A program made the translations under genes and the position numbers. Under the pieces are notes generated by a model. That model did not search any database. It saw nothing but the letters and a program-made list of their open reading frames with translations, and was not told the DNA's origin. Shown in pieces: positions 17,942 to 25,667 of a stretch of DNA of 63,578 bases. The stretch's first letter is position 1, and each line of letters starts with the position of its first letter. Location: contig JAYFQF010000020.1 of assembly GCA_034927285.1 (NCBI GenBank), positions 1-63,578 of the forward strand. The letters are read 5' to 3'. This stretch comes from JAYFQF01 sp034927285 (GTDB lineage Bacteria; Bacillota; Peptococcia; DRI-13; UBA5745).

Positions 17942-18406
17942 TTATTTTCCTATGGCCATTTCCACGGCAGTGATGATTTTGCTGTAACCGGTGCAGCGGC
18001 ACAGGTTACCGGACAAGGCCCGGCGAATTTCTTCCCTGGTAGGGTGAGGGTTTTTCGCCAGCAAGGCCTTTGCCGAAAGGATCATACCGGGAGTACAAAA
18101 GCCGCATTGGACAGCGCCGGAGACCAAAAAAGTTTTCTGCAGGGTATCCAGTTCGCCATTTTTGGAAATGCCTTCCAAAGTAATAATCTCGTCGCCTTCC
18201 ACCTGACCTGCCAGGATGAGGCAGGAGGTGACCGGTTCGCCGTTGATGATCACGGTACAGGCGCCGCATTCCCCTTCGCCGCAGCCTTCCTTTACGCTGA
18301 GGCATTCGCATTCGTCTCTTAAAAAGTCTACCAGCCTTTTGTTGGGGCGGGTCTGCAAGGAGACTTTTTCGCCGTTTAAGGTAAAGCTTACATTGATTTT
18401 TTCCAT
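17942..18406 (-). CDS. ndhS: Nicotinate dehydrogenase small subunit, two [2Fe-2S] clusters
   Basis: This 154-residue electron-transfer subunit has the two classical motifs of molybdenum hydroxylases: a plant-ferredoxin cluster site (CECLSVKEGCGEGECGAC...C) and a C-terminal four-helix site (CGFC...CRC). It passes electrons from the molybdenum centre in NdhLM to FAD in NdhF. The gene starts 13 bases after ndhF with AAAGGAGGTG upstream and ends 20 bases before ndhLM. The family is certain; the substrate comes from the cluster. Confidence 0.93.
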   Translation of the reverse strand: MEKINVSFTLNGEKVSLQTRPNKRLVDFLRDECECLSVKEGCGEGECGACTVIINGEPVTSCLILAGQVEGDEIITLEGISKNGELDTLQKTFLVSGAVQCGFCTPGMILSAKALLAKNPHPTREEIRRALSGNLCRCTGYSKIITAVEMAIGK

Positions 18407-18419
18407 CTTCGCACCTCCT

Positions 18420-19289
18420 TTAAATCATGCCGAAGTCTGCCAGGATCCCGTTGAAGGTTTTTTCCGACACGCCTTTGACGCTTTCCTTTTTATAAGTAAC
18501 GGAAGCACGGGTGGGAATCATCTTCTGAACGGTCTGGGAGAGAAGCTCGGCGCAGGGGGCGAAGGTTTCTTGGGAAACAGGCTTGCCGACCAGGCAGGCC
18601 TCCAGCTCGGGAAGCCTGCTGGGTTTTTTGGAAACGGCGCCAATGGTGATCTGGGCTCTGGCGATCCGGTTATCCTCATCTTTTTCGATCAGGGCCGAAA
18701 GTCCTAAGACCACGATGACCAGGGCCTTTCTCTTGCCCAGCTTGTAGGTGGCCGTGGCCACGTTTGCCGTAGGAGCGTCAAACCAGACCTCGGTCAACAG
18801 CTCGTCGTCGGCGATCTGGGTTTTGGGGCAATCGGCATAAAAATCCGTGAGCTTCATCTCCCGGCGCCCCCGCAGGCTTTCCAGGACTACGGTGGCGTCC
18901 AGAGCCATGAAGGTGGTGGGAGAGTCGCCGGCTACGGAAGCGTTTACTACGTTGCCGCCGATGGTGCCCAAGTTCCTGATTTGAGGTGAGCCTACGTGTG
19001 CGCAGACATAATGCAGGGACTTGACATGCTCTTGGATATAGAGGTGGTTTTCCAGTTCGGTAAAGGTGGTAAGAGCACCGATGCGGACCTTGCCGCCTTC
19101 GACTTTGATGTATTTCAGCTGGGGAATCTTTTTGATGCTGAGGATATTTTCCGTGTCATGAGTTCGTTCCTGGAGCTCCATGACCAGGTCGGTGCCGCCG
19201 GCGATGACGCTGACGCGGCCCTTGTGCTGGCTTAAGATTTTCAATGCTTCATCCAGGGTGGTTGGCGAATAGAAATTGAATTCTTTCAT
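18420..19289 (-). CDS. ndhF: Nicotinate dehydrogenase FAD subunit
   Basis: This 289-residue member of the CoxM/xanthine dehydrogenase FAD-binding family has the FAD motifs VIAGGTDLVMEL near residue 35 and TIGGNVVNASVAGDSP near residue 110, plus a C-terminal CO-dehydrogenase flavoprotein domain. It would deliver electrons from nicotinate oxidation to NADP or another acceptor. The ATG at 19289 is chosen because the GAGGGGGG site lies just upstream; the alternative TTG at 19310 would place that site inside the gene. It is the first of the three ndh genes, 46 bases after hgd. Confidence 0.92.
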   Translation of the reverse strand: MKEFNFYSPTTLDEALKILSQHKGRVSVIAGGTDLVMELQERTHDTENILSIKKIPQLKYIKVEGGKVRIGALTTFTELENHLYIQEHVKSLHYVCAHVGSPQIRNLGTIGGNVVNASVAGDSPTTFMALDATVVLESLRGRREMKLTDFYADCPKTQIADDELLTEVWFDAPTANVATATYKLGKRKALVIVVLGLSALIEKDEDNRIARAQITIGAVSKKPSRLPELEACLVGKPVSQETFAPCAELLSQTVQKMIPTRASVTYKKESVKGVSEKTFNGILADFGMI

Positions 19290-19335
19290 AAAAGTGAATG
19301 CCCCCCTCAAGTATAGTTCGCAAAGGAATTACAAA

Positions 19336-20226
19336 TCAGGATTTGCGGACTTCCACCCCGGTCAGGTCTTCATAAACCTTGATAACCGAAGAGATATCCT
19401 GACGGTTCAGGCCTTTGGCCCGGGCAGTCTCAAAAACCTGAGAGGCCGCGGCGGTGATCGGCAGAGGTGAGCTTACATCTTTCGCCGCGTCCAAGGCCAA
19501 CCCAAGATCTTTATACTGCAGGTCTACAGCGAAACCGCCGTCAAAAGCGCCAGCCATGATGAATTTTTCCATTTTGGCTTCCAGGGCGTAGCTGCGGCCG
19601 GAACTGACGCCGATGACCTCTTTCATGGTCTCGGGAGAAAGGCCCAGTTTTTTGCCCAGAACCAAAGCTTCTGCCAAAGCTGCCATGCTGGTGCCTAATA
19701 GCAGATTGTTTACAATTTTGATGGCATCGCCGGCGCCGGCTTCGCCTACATGGTAAATATTTTTGCCTAATACCTTTAATACGGGAGATACCTTTTCAAA
19801 GGTTTCCTTATCGCAGCCCACCATGATGGTCAAAGTACCCGCCGTAGCGCCGGCCACGCCGCCGCTGACGGGAGCGTCCATGTATTTGAGGCCATACTTT
19901 TCCGCCGCCTTAGCCATGGCTTTGGTGGTGCCGGGAGCTACGCTGCTCATATCCATAATGACGGAACCGGGTCTGGCGCTTTCCATTACCCCGCCTTTGC
20001 CGGTCATTACGCTTTCCACGATTTTTGCGTTGGGCAATGAAGTCACGATCATATCGGCGGCGGCTGCCAGCTCGCTGTTATTCGCACAGGCTTTTGCGCC
20101 GTGGCTTTCCATTTCTTTTACGTTTGCCTCAACCAGATCAAAGACGTATACCTCATAACCGGCTGCCAGAAGGTTTTTCGCCATGGGCTTACCCATGTTC
20201 CCTACGCCAATAAAACCGATTTTCAT
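19336..20226 (-). CDS. hgd: 2-(hydroxymethyl)glutarate dehydrogenase (3-hydroxyisobutyrate dehydrogenase family)
   Basis: This NAD(P)H-dependent enzyme reduces (S)-2-formylglutarate to (S)-2-(hydroxymethyl)glutarate, the step after enamidase. The 296-residue protein has the Rossmann motif GFIGVGNMGKPMAKNL, the substrate loop DAPVSGGVAGATAG and the catalytic Lys in GDAIKIVNNLLLG. Annotation by homology alone would give 3-hydroxyisobutyrate or tartronate semialdehyde dehydrogenase. The known pathway enzyme belongs to this family, and the cluster supports the call. It starts at an ATG with GAGGTAG, behind a 276-base gap rich in repeats. Confidence 0.9.
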   Translation of the reverse strand: MKIGFIGVGNMGKPMAKNLLAAGYEVYVFDLVEANVKEMESHGAKACANNSELAAAADMIVTSLPNAKIVESVMTGKGGVMESARPGSVIMDMSSVAPGTTKAMAKAAEKYGLKYMDAPVSGGVAGATAGTLTIMVGCDKETFEKVSPVLKVLGKNIYHVGEAGAGDAIKIVNNLLLGTSMAALAEALVLGKKLGLSPETMKEVIGVSSGRSYALEAKMEKFIMAGAFDGGFAVDLQYKDLGLALDAAKDVSSPLPITAAASQVFETARAKGLNRQDISSVIKVYEDLTGVEVRKS

Positions 20227-20250
20227 GTCTATCTACCTCATTTTCTCAAG

Positions 20251-20342
20251 TATTTTTACCGGCATCCTGCCGATCTTCACCGGGCATCTGCCGGTATTTT
20301 TACCGGGTATCCTGCCGGCGTTTTTCACCAGGCATCCCGGGA
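20251..20342. repeat. Four imperfect 22-24 bp tandem repeats upstream of hgd
   Basis: The unit is close to TTTTTACCGGGCATCCTGCCGG, with copies at about 20251, 20273, 20295 and 20319. Within each copy CCGG...CCGG can pair, so the transcript would contain several small stems. The region lies between the amino-acid-synthesis family gene and hgd. Confidence 0.75.
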
Positions 20343-20394
20343 CGCCTGCCCCTGATATCCTTGGCCGCCGCCCGGGGGCCCCGGCTTGCCGCCT

Positions 20395-20428
20395 TCTCCG
20401 GCAGGGGCTTAGCGACCCCCGCCGGAGA
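20395..20428. other. Strong intercistronic hairpin
   Basis: TCTCCGGC and GCCGGAGA pair, extended by AGGGG with CCCCC. There is no T-run in either direction, so an RNA-stability or processing element is more likely than a terminator. Confidence 0.5.
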
Positions 20429-20502
20429 GACGAAAGCTTAAGGCGGGCAGGCCCGGAAAGCCCTGCGGTGATCCGGGTCCGCCTAAATTGTTTATGGGAA
20501 GG

Positions 20503-21084
20503 TTATCTCAGGCCGTCTTCGCCCTTGATCTCGGATTTCTGCAGGCCGCCGATCCGGGGATGGGGCCGTCCGCCATCGGTAAAGGCCAGGGCTACCACGA
20601 TCTCGTCGGATTTGGGCGCGTCGGAAACCCGGACTTCCATGGCGTCATAGTGGGTACGGACGAAAGCGGCGTCTTTATAATGCAGGGGAACATCCAAAGA
20701 GGTGCCTGCCGGGCCGGCTTTTTTGGCAGAGGGAATGATGGCTTTGCCGCCGCCGATAGCTTCCCGCATGGGTTTGCCCAGTTTGGGATGCAGGATGGCA
20801 GCGCCGTGCTCCAGTTCGCCATTCAGACCGATGATCGCGCCTTTGCCGTAGCTCTCCACGTTTTCAGGACCCAGGATTTTGGCGGCTTCTTTTGTCAGGA
20901 AACCGCCCAGCCATTCGCCGATCTCGGTGAGCTGGCTTAAATCTTCCTGATATTTACCGGCGTAAGGATTCTGAATTACGGCAGCCACGGAGACCTTTTT
21001 TAAGGGTTTGTCCAGGGGGCCGAAGCCTTCGCAGCGTACTTCTTCAACAGTAGTAACGACTTTTCTGATTTTGGGTTCCAACAT
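20503..21084 (-). CDS. Amino acid synthesis (DUF1185) family protein of unknown function
   Basis: This 193-residue protein matches my recollection of the AA_synth/DUF1185 family (PF06684). It has family-like stretches such as VAAVIQNPYAGKYQEDL, ESYGKGAIIGLNGELEHG and ALAFTDGGRPHPRIGG. The biochemical role of the family is not settled. Members often sit beside ring-cleaving or amidohydrolase genes. Here it lies between the ApbE-like gene (36 bases upstream) and hgd, within the part of the cluster that handles 6-hydroxynicotinate, tetrahydro-oxonicotinate and 2-formylglutarate. A role with an unstable intermediate such as 2-formylglutarate is conceivable but unproven. It has a good AAGGAG site. 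Confidence 0.75.
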   Translation of the reverse strand: MLEPKIRKVVTTVEEVRCEGFGPLDKPLKKVSVAAVIQNPYAGKYQEDLSQLTEIGEWLGGFLTKEAAKILGPENVESYGKGAIIGLNGELEHGAAILHPKLGKPMREAIGGGKAIIPSAKKAGPAGTSLDVPLHYKDAAFVRTHYDAMEVRVSDAPKSDEIVVALAFTDGGRPHPRIGGLQKSEIKGEDGLR

Positions 21085-21120
21085 TTCAATACATCTCCTT
21101 TTTCATTTGAGTTCCTGAAA

Positions 21121-21957
21121 TTAAAGAATACCGCCCGGTAAATCAATCCTTTGGTCCTGGATGCGGGCCCGCATGGCGCTGAGGTTGCCCTTGGCCTGCT
21201 GGCGCCGGGCTTCCGTCAACAAATTTTCACAAGCCAGCTGTACTTCCCGGTCGGTGAGCCGGTCCACGCCCACAACCACCTCCAGGTCGCTGATGTCGCT
21301 GAGGGGATCAAGAGCTCCGGCCTTGGTGGTCAGCACTCTTTCAGAGACAATGTAACTGGAGTTGGCCAGATGAGTGGCCAGCGCGTCGGCCAGGATACAG
21401 CGGGAAGCGAAGGCGCTGACGCCCTGGGCTACGCCCCGGGTAAAGCTTCTGCCTCCAAGACCGCTGGTGGCGATGCCGCCGATACCGTCTGCTGCCCGGA
21501 TGTTCACAACGTTGTCGATTTTACCTTCGGCCAGGCTGGACATGATGCCTACCCGCACTTCTTCTCCGGGATCAAGCCTGAGAGCAATGTCGCCGCCATT
21601 GTTTACCACCACCTTTGTAGCGCCTATGGCTTTCAGGTGATCGGCCACGGTATCGGAGACGGCGCCGGCCACCGTGGCCATGGGGGTCAGGGTAGGCTCG
21701 CCTACGTCCCTGACCGCCTTGTACATTTCCAGGGGCAGTCCTTCCAGTACGCCGGCAGGAATCCGGGACGGATAGAGCTTCAGCAAGTTCAAGGAAGCGG
21801 TGATTTCCTTCAGGGCCCCGTCAATGACCTGAAAGGCCTGGATGCAGGCCTCCGTCAGGGGTTCCTGGCCGCGGTAGGCCATAACCACCATGGAAACCGG
21901 ACCATAGTCAAAATATACTTTGCCGGCTCCAATAACCCGGCAGGGCGTCTGTTCCAT
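21121..21957 (-). CDS. UPF0280 / ApbE-like protein, candidate flavin transferase for Hnr
   Basis: This 278-residue protein is of the UPF0280 family, which belongs to the ApbE-like superfamily. The motif VVVNNGGDIALRL resembles the GGD nucleotide/metal site of ApbE FMN transferases, and AVSDTVADHL and SGLGGRSFTRG lie in the expected core. ApbE enzymes attach FMN covalently to Thr of target proteins. The neighbour hnr, 21 bases upstream, encodes a reductase whose E. barkeri counterpart contains covalently bound flavin, so this gene could be the modifying enzyme. UPF0280 proteins themselves are uncharacterised to my knowledge. The start has a weak GCGGGA site, suggesting coupling to hnr. Confidence 0.8.
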   Translation of the reverse strand: MEQTPCRVIGAGKVYFDYGPVSMVVMAYRGQEPLTEACIQAFQVIDGALKEITASLNLLKLYPSRIPAGVLEGLPLEMYKAVRDVGEPTLTPMATVAGAVSDTVADHLKAIGATKVVVNNGGDIALRLDPGEEVRVGIMSSLAEGKIDNVVNIRAADGIGGIATSGLGGRSFTRGVAQGVSAFASRCILADALATHLANSSYIVSERVLTTKAGALDPLSDISDLEVVVGVDRLTDREVQLACENLLTEARRQQAKGNLSAMRARIQDQRIDLPGGIL

Positions 21958-21978
21958 AGGATCCCGCTTTCTGTTCGC

Positions 21979-23475
21979 TTAATTTCCCTTAACTTCCTTG
22001 GCGTCTTTGATCCGGCTCATATGGCCGCCGATAGCTTCATAATCTTCCAGCTTCATGGTATATTCCACCGGCGCTACGGTAGCGGGGGTGGGTACCCAGC
22101 AAAGGGGGTTGGATACCATTTTTTCCGTGTCGACGATGAAGTTTATGCCGCCGCCGGGGAGAATGTAAGTGGGAGCGCCGCCGATGGTAAGGACGGCCTT
22201 GCCGTCATGAACGGCCTTGGTGATGGCCAGGGGCTTGGTGCAAACGCCGCCCCGGGCGGAACCGCCGGTGCCGCCGATGTACATGACCGAGCAGCGGGAT
22301 TCTTCACAGTTGTCGTTGATGGCTTTTGCCAGGGCCAAAGCTTTTTCCGTCATGGGGATTTCCTTGACATCGCCGTCGGACTGAACCTCGAAAAGAGCAT
22401 AGATCTCGCCGGTGGTATTTACCACCATAACCTGCATGCCCGGTTTAGCAACGGACATATCCACACTCTTAATGGCGTCGCGGCAGGTCTTCAGCGTAGT
22501 GCCGCCGATGCCGTCGCCATGCTCGCCGAAATAACGGCCCCGGGAGCTCTTGGTGGCGTTGGGGATCACGCCGCTCCAGGTGGCGCCTACCGCCGCGCCG
22601 GCCAAATGCTCGGTGAAAAGACCCACCACGTGATGGTCCACCACGATGCATTCGTCCACGCATTCCTTCATCATGTGGGCAAAAAGCCCCACAGTGGCGC
22701 TGCCGCAGCCCAGGCGCATTTTCTTTTCCTGAACGCCGTTGATGACGGGAGCTTTGCCGGCCTGCATCCGAATCTTGTACTTCTTATCGACGCTGACTTC
22801 CACCTCCTGACCGTTGGCCAGTTCCACAATGGTGCGGGCGGTCTCAAAGCCGCCGTCGCCGGTGAGGCGATTAGCGCCGCCGATGGTCATCATTTTGGAA
22901 CCGTACTCTTCGGTGTTTACCATGCCCACCACTTTGCCGTTACGGTAGACCTTGGCGCCTTCCTCACCGATGTAAGTATTGGTGTCCAGTTTTACGGTAA
23001 CGCCGGAATAGCTTAAAGGAGCTTCGGTGACTACCGTAACCACATCCACGCCCTCACGGTTTTCACAAACGATATGGGGAGCAGGCAGGGAACAGGGATA
23101 ATTGGACCCGCCGCCTACGGCGGTAATGATGGGCCGCGTGATCCTGGGGTCGGGGAAGGGGGAGGCCTTGGGTTCTGTCTCCAGCTTCCGGTTACGGATC
23201 AGCTTGCCCTCCATGTTGGTGTAGCGCTTGCAGGCGCCGGTGGAGCCCAGGGGAACCCGGCACTGGATGGGACAGTTGCTGCAAATAACTGCGGAATCCG
23301 TCTTTGCCTCGGTCTTGCTCAGTGCGCCGAAAGGACAGACGCGGGTGCAAATACCGCACTGCACGCAGATCTCCTGGACCACCGCTTTCTTATCCACCAG
23401 GACAATGGCGGAAATGGGACAGTTTTTGACGCAGAGGCTGCAGCCTTTACATTTTTCATTGGATACGATAATCAT
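21979..23475 (-). CDS. hnr: 6-hydroxynicotinate reductase
   Basis: This enzyme reduces 6-hydroxynicotinate to 1,4,5,6-tetrahydro-6-oxonicotinate. The 498-residue protein begins with a two-cluster ferredoxin domain: Cys 9, 12, 15, 19 and Cys 37, 40, 43, 47. A further group (Cys 65, 68, 72, 82) could hold the additional [2Fe-2S] cluster reported for the E. barkeri enzyme. The rest is a Gly-rich domain with IGGTGGSARGGVCTKPLAI. The known enzyme carries covalent flavin. Here SGVT (157-160) and GSAT (258-261) loosely resemble ApbE target sites, but neither is a perfect match. It has an AAAGGAG site and follows ena after a gap holding a strong hairpin. Confidence 0.92.
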   Translation of the reverse strand: MIIVSNEKCKGCSLCVKNCPISAIVLVDKKAVVQEICVQCGICTRVCPFGALSKTEAKTDSAVICSNCPIQCRVPLGSTGACKRYTNMEGKLIRNRKLETEPKASPFPDPRITRPIITAVGGGSNYPCSLPAPHIVCENREGVDVVTVVTEAPLSYSGVTVKLDTNTYIGEEGAKVYRNGKVVGMVNTEEYGSKMMTIGGANRLTGDGGFETARTIVELANGQEVEVSVDKKYKIRMQAGKAPVINGVQEKKMRLGCGSATVGLFAHMMKECVDECIVVDHHVVGLFTEHLAGAAVGATWSGVIPNATKSSRGRYFGEHGDGIGGTTLKTCRDAIKSVDMSVAKPGMQVMVVNTTGEIYALFEVQSDGDVKEIPMTEKALALAKAINDNCEESRCSVMYIGGTGGSARGGVCTKPLAITKAVHDGKAVLTIGGAPTYILPGGGINFIVDTEKMVSNPLCWVPTPATVAPVEYTMKLEDYEAIGGHMSRIKDAKEVKGN

Positions 23476-23536
23476 GAGCAGTCTCCTTTAATGTTCTTAA
23501 AATAACGAATCCGGAAATAACGAAGCGGCCGCTGTG

Positions 23537-23562
23537 GGGACGGCTCCCTGGGGAGCCGTCCC
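23537..23562. other. Intercistronic hairpin between ena and hnr
   Basis: GGGACGGCTCC pairs perfectly with GGAGCCGTCCC around the loop CTGG, giving eleven base pairs. It has no T-run, so it is probably a processing or stabilising stem separating ena and hnr message levels. Confidence 0.6.
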
Positions 23563-23613
23563 GGAGGGCTCTTGAGCCCGGGCCGAAAGGGTGGATTCGG
23601 AATGTTACTGAGA

Positions 23614-24774
23614 TTAAAGAACCTTGGCGGCCCGTTTGGGGGGCGGCGTGTTCCGGCTCTTGGTTACTTTGATCGCGCCGTCGATGATGACATGGCTGAT
23701 GCCGGGGATATCGCCGCAGGAGATGGCGCCCAGAGCGTCGGCGGCAATGGAGCCCATGGGAGCGTCCATAATCACCAGGTCGGCTTCGCGGCCCACAGCG
23801 ATAACGCCGGTGTTCAGGCCGTAGGTGCGGGCGGTGTTGCCGGTAGCCATGCAGACCGTGACTTCGGGAGCGATATCGGAAACGGAAGAAATCTGGCACA
23901 TATTCCGCAGGATGCCCAAGGGAATGATGCCGGTGCCGGAAGGAGCGTCATTACCAAAGATAACGCGGTTCAGCACGCCTTTTTCCTTGGCTCTGCGGGC
24001 CACATAGTCGGCAATTTTGGGATTGCCGCACTGGACGATTTCCAGGGTCAGATTGGTGGTGTCCATCAAAAGATCCACTTCATGAGGAGCGATGGCGGTG
24101 GGGCCGCCGTTGATGTGTGAAACGACGTCGGGGTTGGTGGCCTTTACATCGGCGGCGGTAACGGTGGAGCTGCCGGGAATGGAGGTGCCGCCGGTATGCA
24201 TCTGAACCTTAAAGCCGTATTTATGAGCCCAGGCTACCATAGGAGCGGCGTCTTCCGGTTTCTTTACGCTGCCTAAGCCTACTTCGCCGACGATCCAGAC
24301 GCCCTGTTCTTTTAATTCTTCAAAATCTTTTTCTACCAGACCCTTTTCCAGGATCAGGCCGCCGCCGTGCACTTTTACGCCGGAGGGTTTTAAATTCGCG
24401 AAAGATTTATGAGCCAGGATGGCCAGGGCTTTGGTGCCGGCAGGATCCTTGGGACGGCCGGGCACATGGCATTCGCCGGCGGAAATCATGGAGGTTACGC
24501 CGCCGTGGAGAGCGCTGTCGATGAAGCCGTCAGTTTTCTGGCGGGTGCCGTAATCGCCGATGGTGGTATGTACGTGAGAGTCAAAAAGACCGGGAGTAAC
24601 GGTGGTGCCGCAGGCGTCGATAACCTTGGCGTCTCCGGCGTTCTCGGCCAGCTCTTTCCCGCCGATGGCGGTGATGAGATTGTCTTCGATGACGATGGTG
24701 TCGCCCTTAATGATGGGATTGGCGATATCACCGCTGGCAATAGTACCGATGTTGGTTACGATTAACTTGGCCAT
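23614..24774 (-). CDS. ena: Enamidase (amidohydrolase family)
   Basis: Enamidase opens the ring: it hydrolyses 1,4,5,6-tetrahydro-6-oxonicotinate to (S)-2-formylglutarate and ammonia. The 386-residue amidohydrolase has the metal motif DSHVHTT near residue 65, further His residues in MHTGGTSI and VVSHINGGP, and the late Asp in FGNDAPSG. These are the ligands of a binuclear site, known to be Fe-Zn in E. barkeri. The ATG at 24774 is preceded by AAGGAG; an in-frame extension to 24900 has no family similarity. It is the promoter-proximal gene of the cluster, with 890 bases of non-coding DNA upstream. Confidence 0.92.
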   Translation of the reverse strand: MAKLIVTNIGTIASGDIANPIIKGDTIVIEDNLITAIGGKELAENAGDAKVIDACGTTVTPGLFDSHVHTTIGDYGTRQKTDGFIDSALHGGVTSMISAGECHVPGRPKDPAGTKALAILAHKSFANLKPSGVKVHGGGLILEKGLVEKDFEELKEQGVWIVGEVGLGSVKKPEDAAPMVAWAHKYGFKVQMHTGGTSIPGSSTVTAADVKATNPDVVSHINGGPTAIAPHEVDLLMDTTNLTLEIVQCGNPKIADYVARRAKEKGVLNRVIFGNDAPSGTGIIPLGILRNMCQISSVSDIAPEVTVCMATGNTARTYGLNTGVIAVGREADLVIMDAPMGSIAADALGAISCGDIPGISHVIIDGAIKVTKSRNTPPPKRAAKVL

Positions 24775-24853
24775 AAAACATTTCTCCTTTCCTTTAATAT
24801 GATATAATGGTTCCTCCGCCCGGGCGGGCGGACGGCCTGCCATGACGGAGAAT

Positions 24854-24859
24854 ATCATA
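24854..24859 (-). promoter_or_regulatory. Candidate -10 box for ena
   Basis: On the minus strand TATGAT lies about 80 bases before the ena start, 16 bases from a weak CCTGCA. This is only a weak prediction. Confidence 0.3.
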
Positions 24860-24899
24860 TTTGATAAATTGTTATTGCAGGATTCGTGCCAAACAACCA

Positions 24900-24919
24900 T
24901 TATTCTTTTAATAGAATAA
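24900..24919. promoter_or_regulatory. 20-bp near-palindrome, candidate operator of the nicotinate cluster
   Basis: TTATTCTTTTAATAGAATAA has seven-base arms (TTATTCT/AGAATAA) and a TTAA centre, with one mismatched pair. It lies 126 bases upstream of the ena start, in an AT-rich promoter-like stretch. Confidence 0.5.
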
Positions 24920-25177
24920 CGTCAAGCCCTGCCAAATAAAGAAAAGAAAATTTTAGAAGTCGAAATGAGACAAATTATGGCAGAAAAATCTGAAAAATCG
25001 GATGCGATAAAAGTACAAAAATGAAATAATGATTTTGAAAATGAGAAAAAAATGAGAAATGGGATTGCATATGCGAAATGAATATTTCGACGGGGAAAGT
25101 AATTCACGCGCTGCATTTCAGTATTGGTTGACTCCATTACCGGGATACGCCATACAAAAAAATATTATCCTGAAATA

Positions 25178-25186
25178 ATTATACCA
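25178..25186 (-). promoter_or_regulatory. Extended -10 promoter upstream of ena
   Basis: TGGTATAAT on the minus strand is an extended -10 consensus. The -35 region is poor. It would give a leader of nearly 400 bases before ena. Confidence 0.45.
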
Positions 25187-25340
25187 CAAATTTTCGATCC
25201 GGACGCGGGCCGCTCTTTATTTCCTTCAGCCGCACGGACCGTCATGTACGGCGAATTATAATGAAATTCGCGCGGCTCATTTTATCATGAATCCGCCGCA
25301 GCACCGCGATCCGCCGCCAGCGTTGCCAAACCTTGCCCGG

Positions 25341-25412
25341 CCGGAAGCGAGATCCTCGGCCGGAAATGAGATCCTCGGCCGAAAATGAGTTCCCCCGCCG
25401 GAAATTATACAC
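25341..25412. repeat. 19-bp tandem repeats upstream of ena
   Basis: CCGGAAGCGAGATCCTCGG (25341), CCGGAAATGAGATCCTCGG (25360) and CCGAAAATGAGTTCCCCCG (25379) are contiguous, followed by the start of a fourth unit, CCGGAAAT (25398). Confidence 0.85.
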
Positions 25413-25546
25413 TTAACCTAAGGGAAAACCGACAAACCAGGGAATCCGGTTGATGAGCAGCTATCTTTTCAGCAAAAATCGAGCCTTTTATTCCTGGTTT
25501 GCTGAAATGATGCAGGAAGGATTATCAATAACGTGTGAAAAACAGG

Positions 25547-25592
25547 AAAAAACAGCGCTCCAGCATCGGAAATGGAGAAAGCGCTGTTTTTT
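25547..25592 (-). terminator. Terminator after the THEP1-YqeC gene
   Basis: AAAAAACAGCGCT (25547-25559) pairs with AGCGCTGTTTTTT (25580-25592), extended by an inner CCA/TGG. It is a strong hairpin with T-runs on both strands, about 75 bases past the stop codon at 25668. Confidence 0.88.
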
Positions 25593-25667
25593 GAACGCAA
25601 TTAAGCTGGCAGCACGGTTGAACAGCTGCACGGTTGAACGGCAGTGCAGCAGCCGGCAGGCAGGCGA

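Larger units (their letters stand above)
24775..25546. other. Long non-coding control region upstream of ena
   Basis: Together with the terminator at 25547-25592 and the stretch to 25667, about 890 bases carry no convincing gene. An AT-rich part (24840-25200) contains a near-perfect 20-base palindrome and candidate minus-strand promoters. A GC-rich part (25200-25420) contains 19-bp tandem repeats. A riboswitch in the long leader cannot be excluded; I recognised no named class. Confidence 0.6.

Noticed and set aside
21151..23016. Long plus-strand open frame (621 codons) opposite hnr and the UPF0280 gene
   Set aside because: It is the antisense of well-supported genes in a GC-rich sequence, His/Gly-rich, without domain similarity or a ribosome-binding site.
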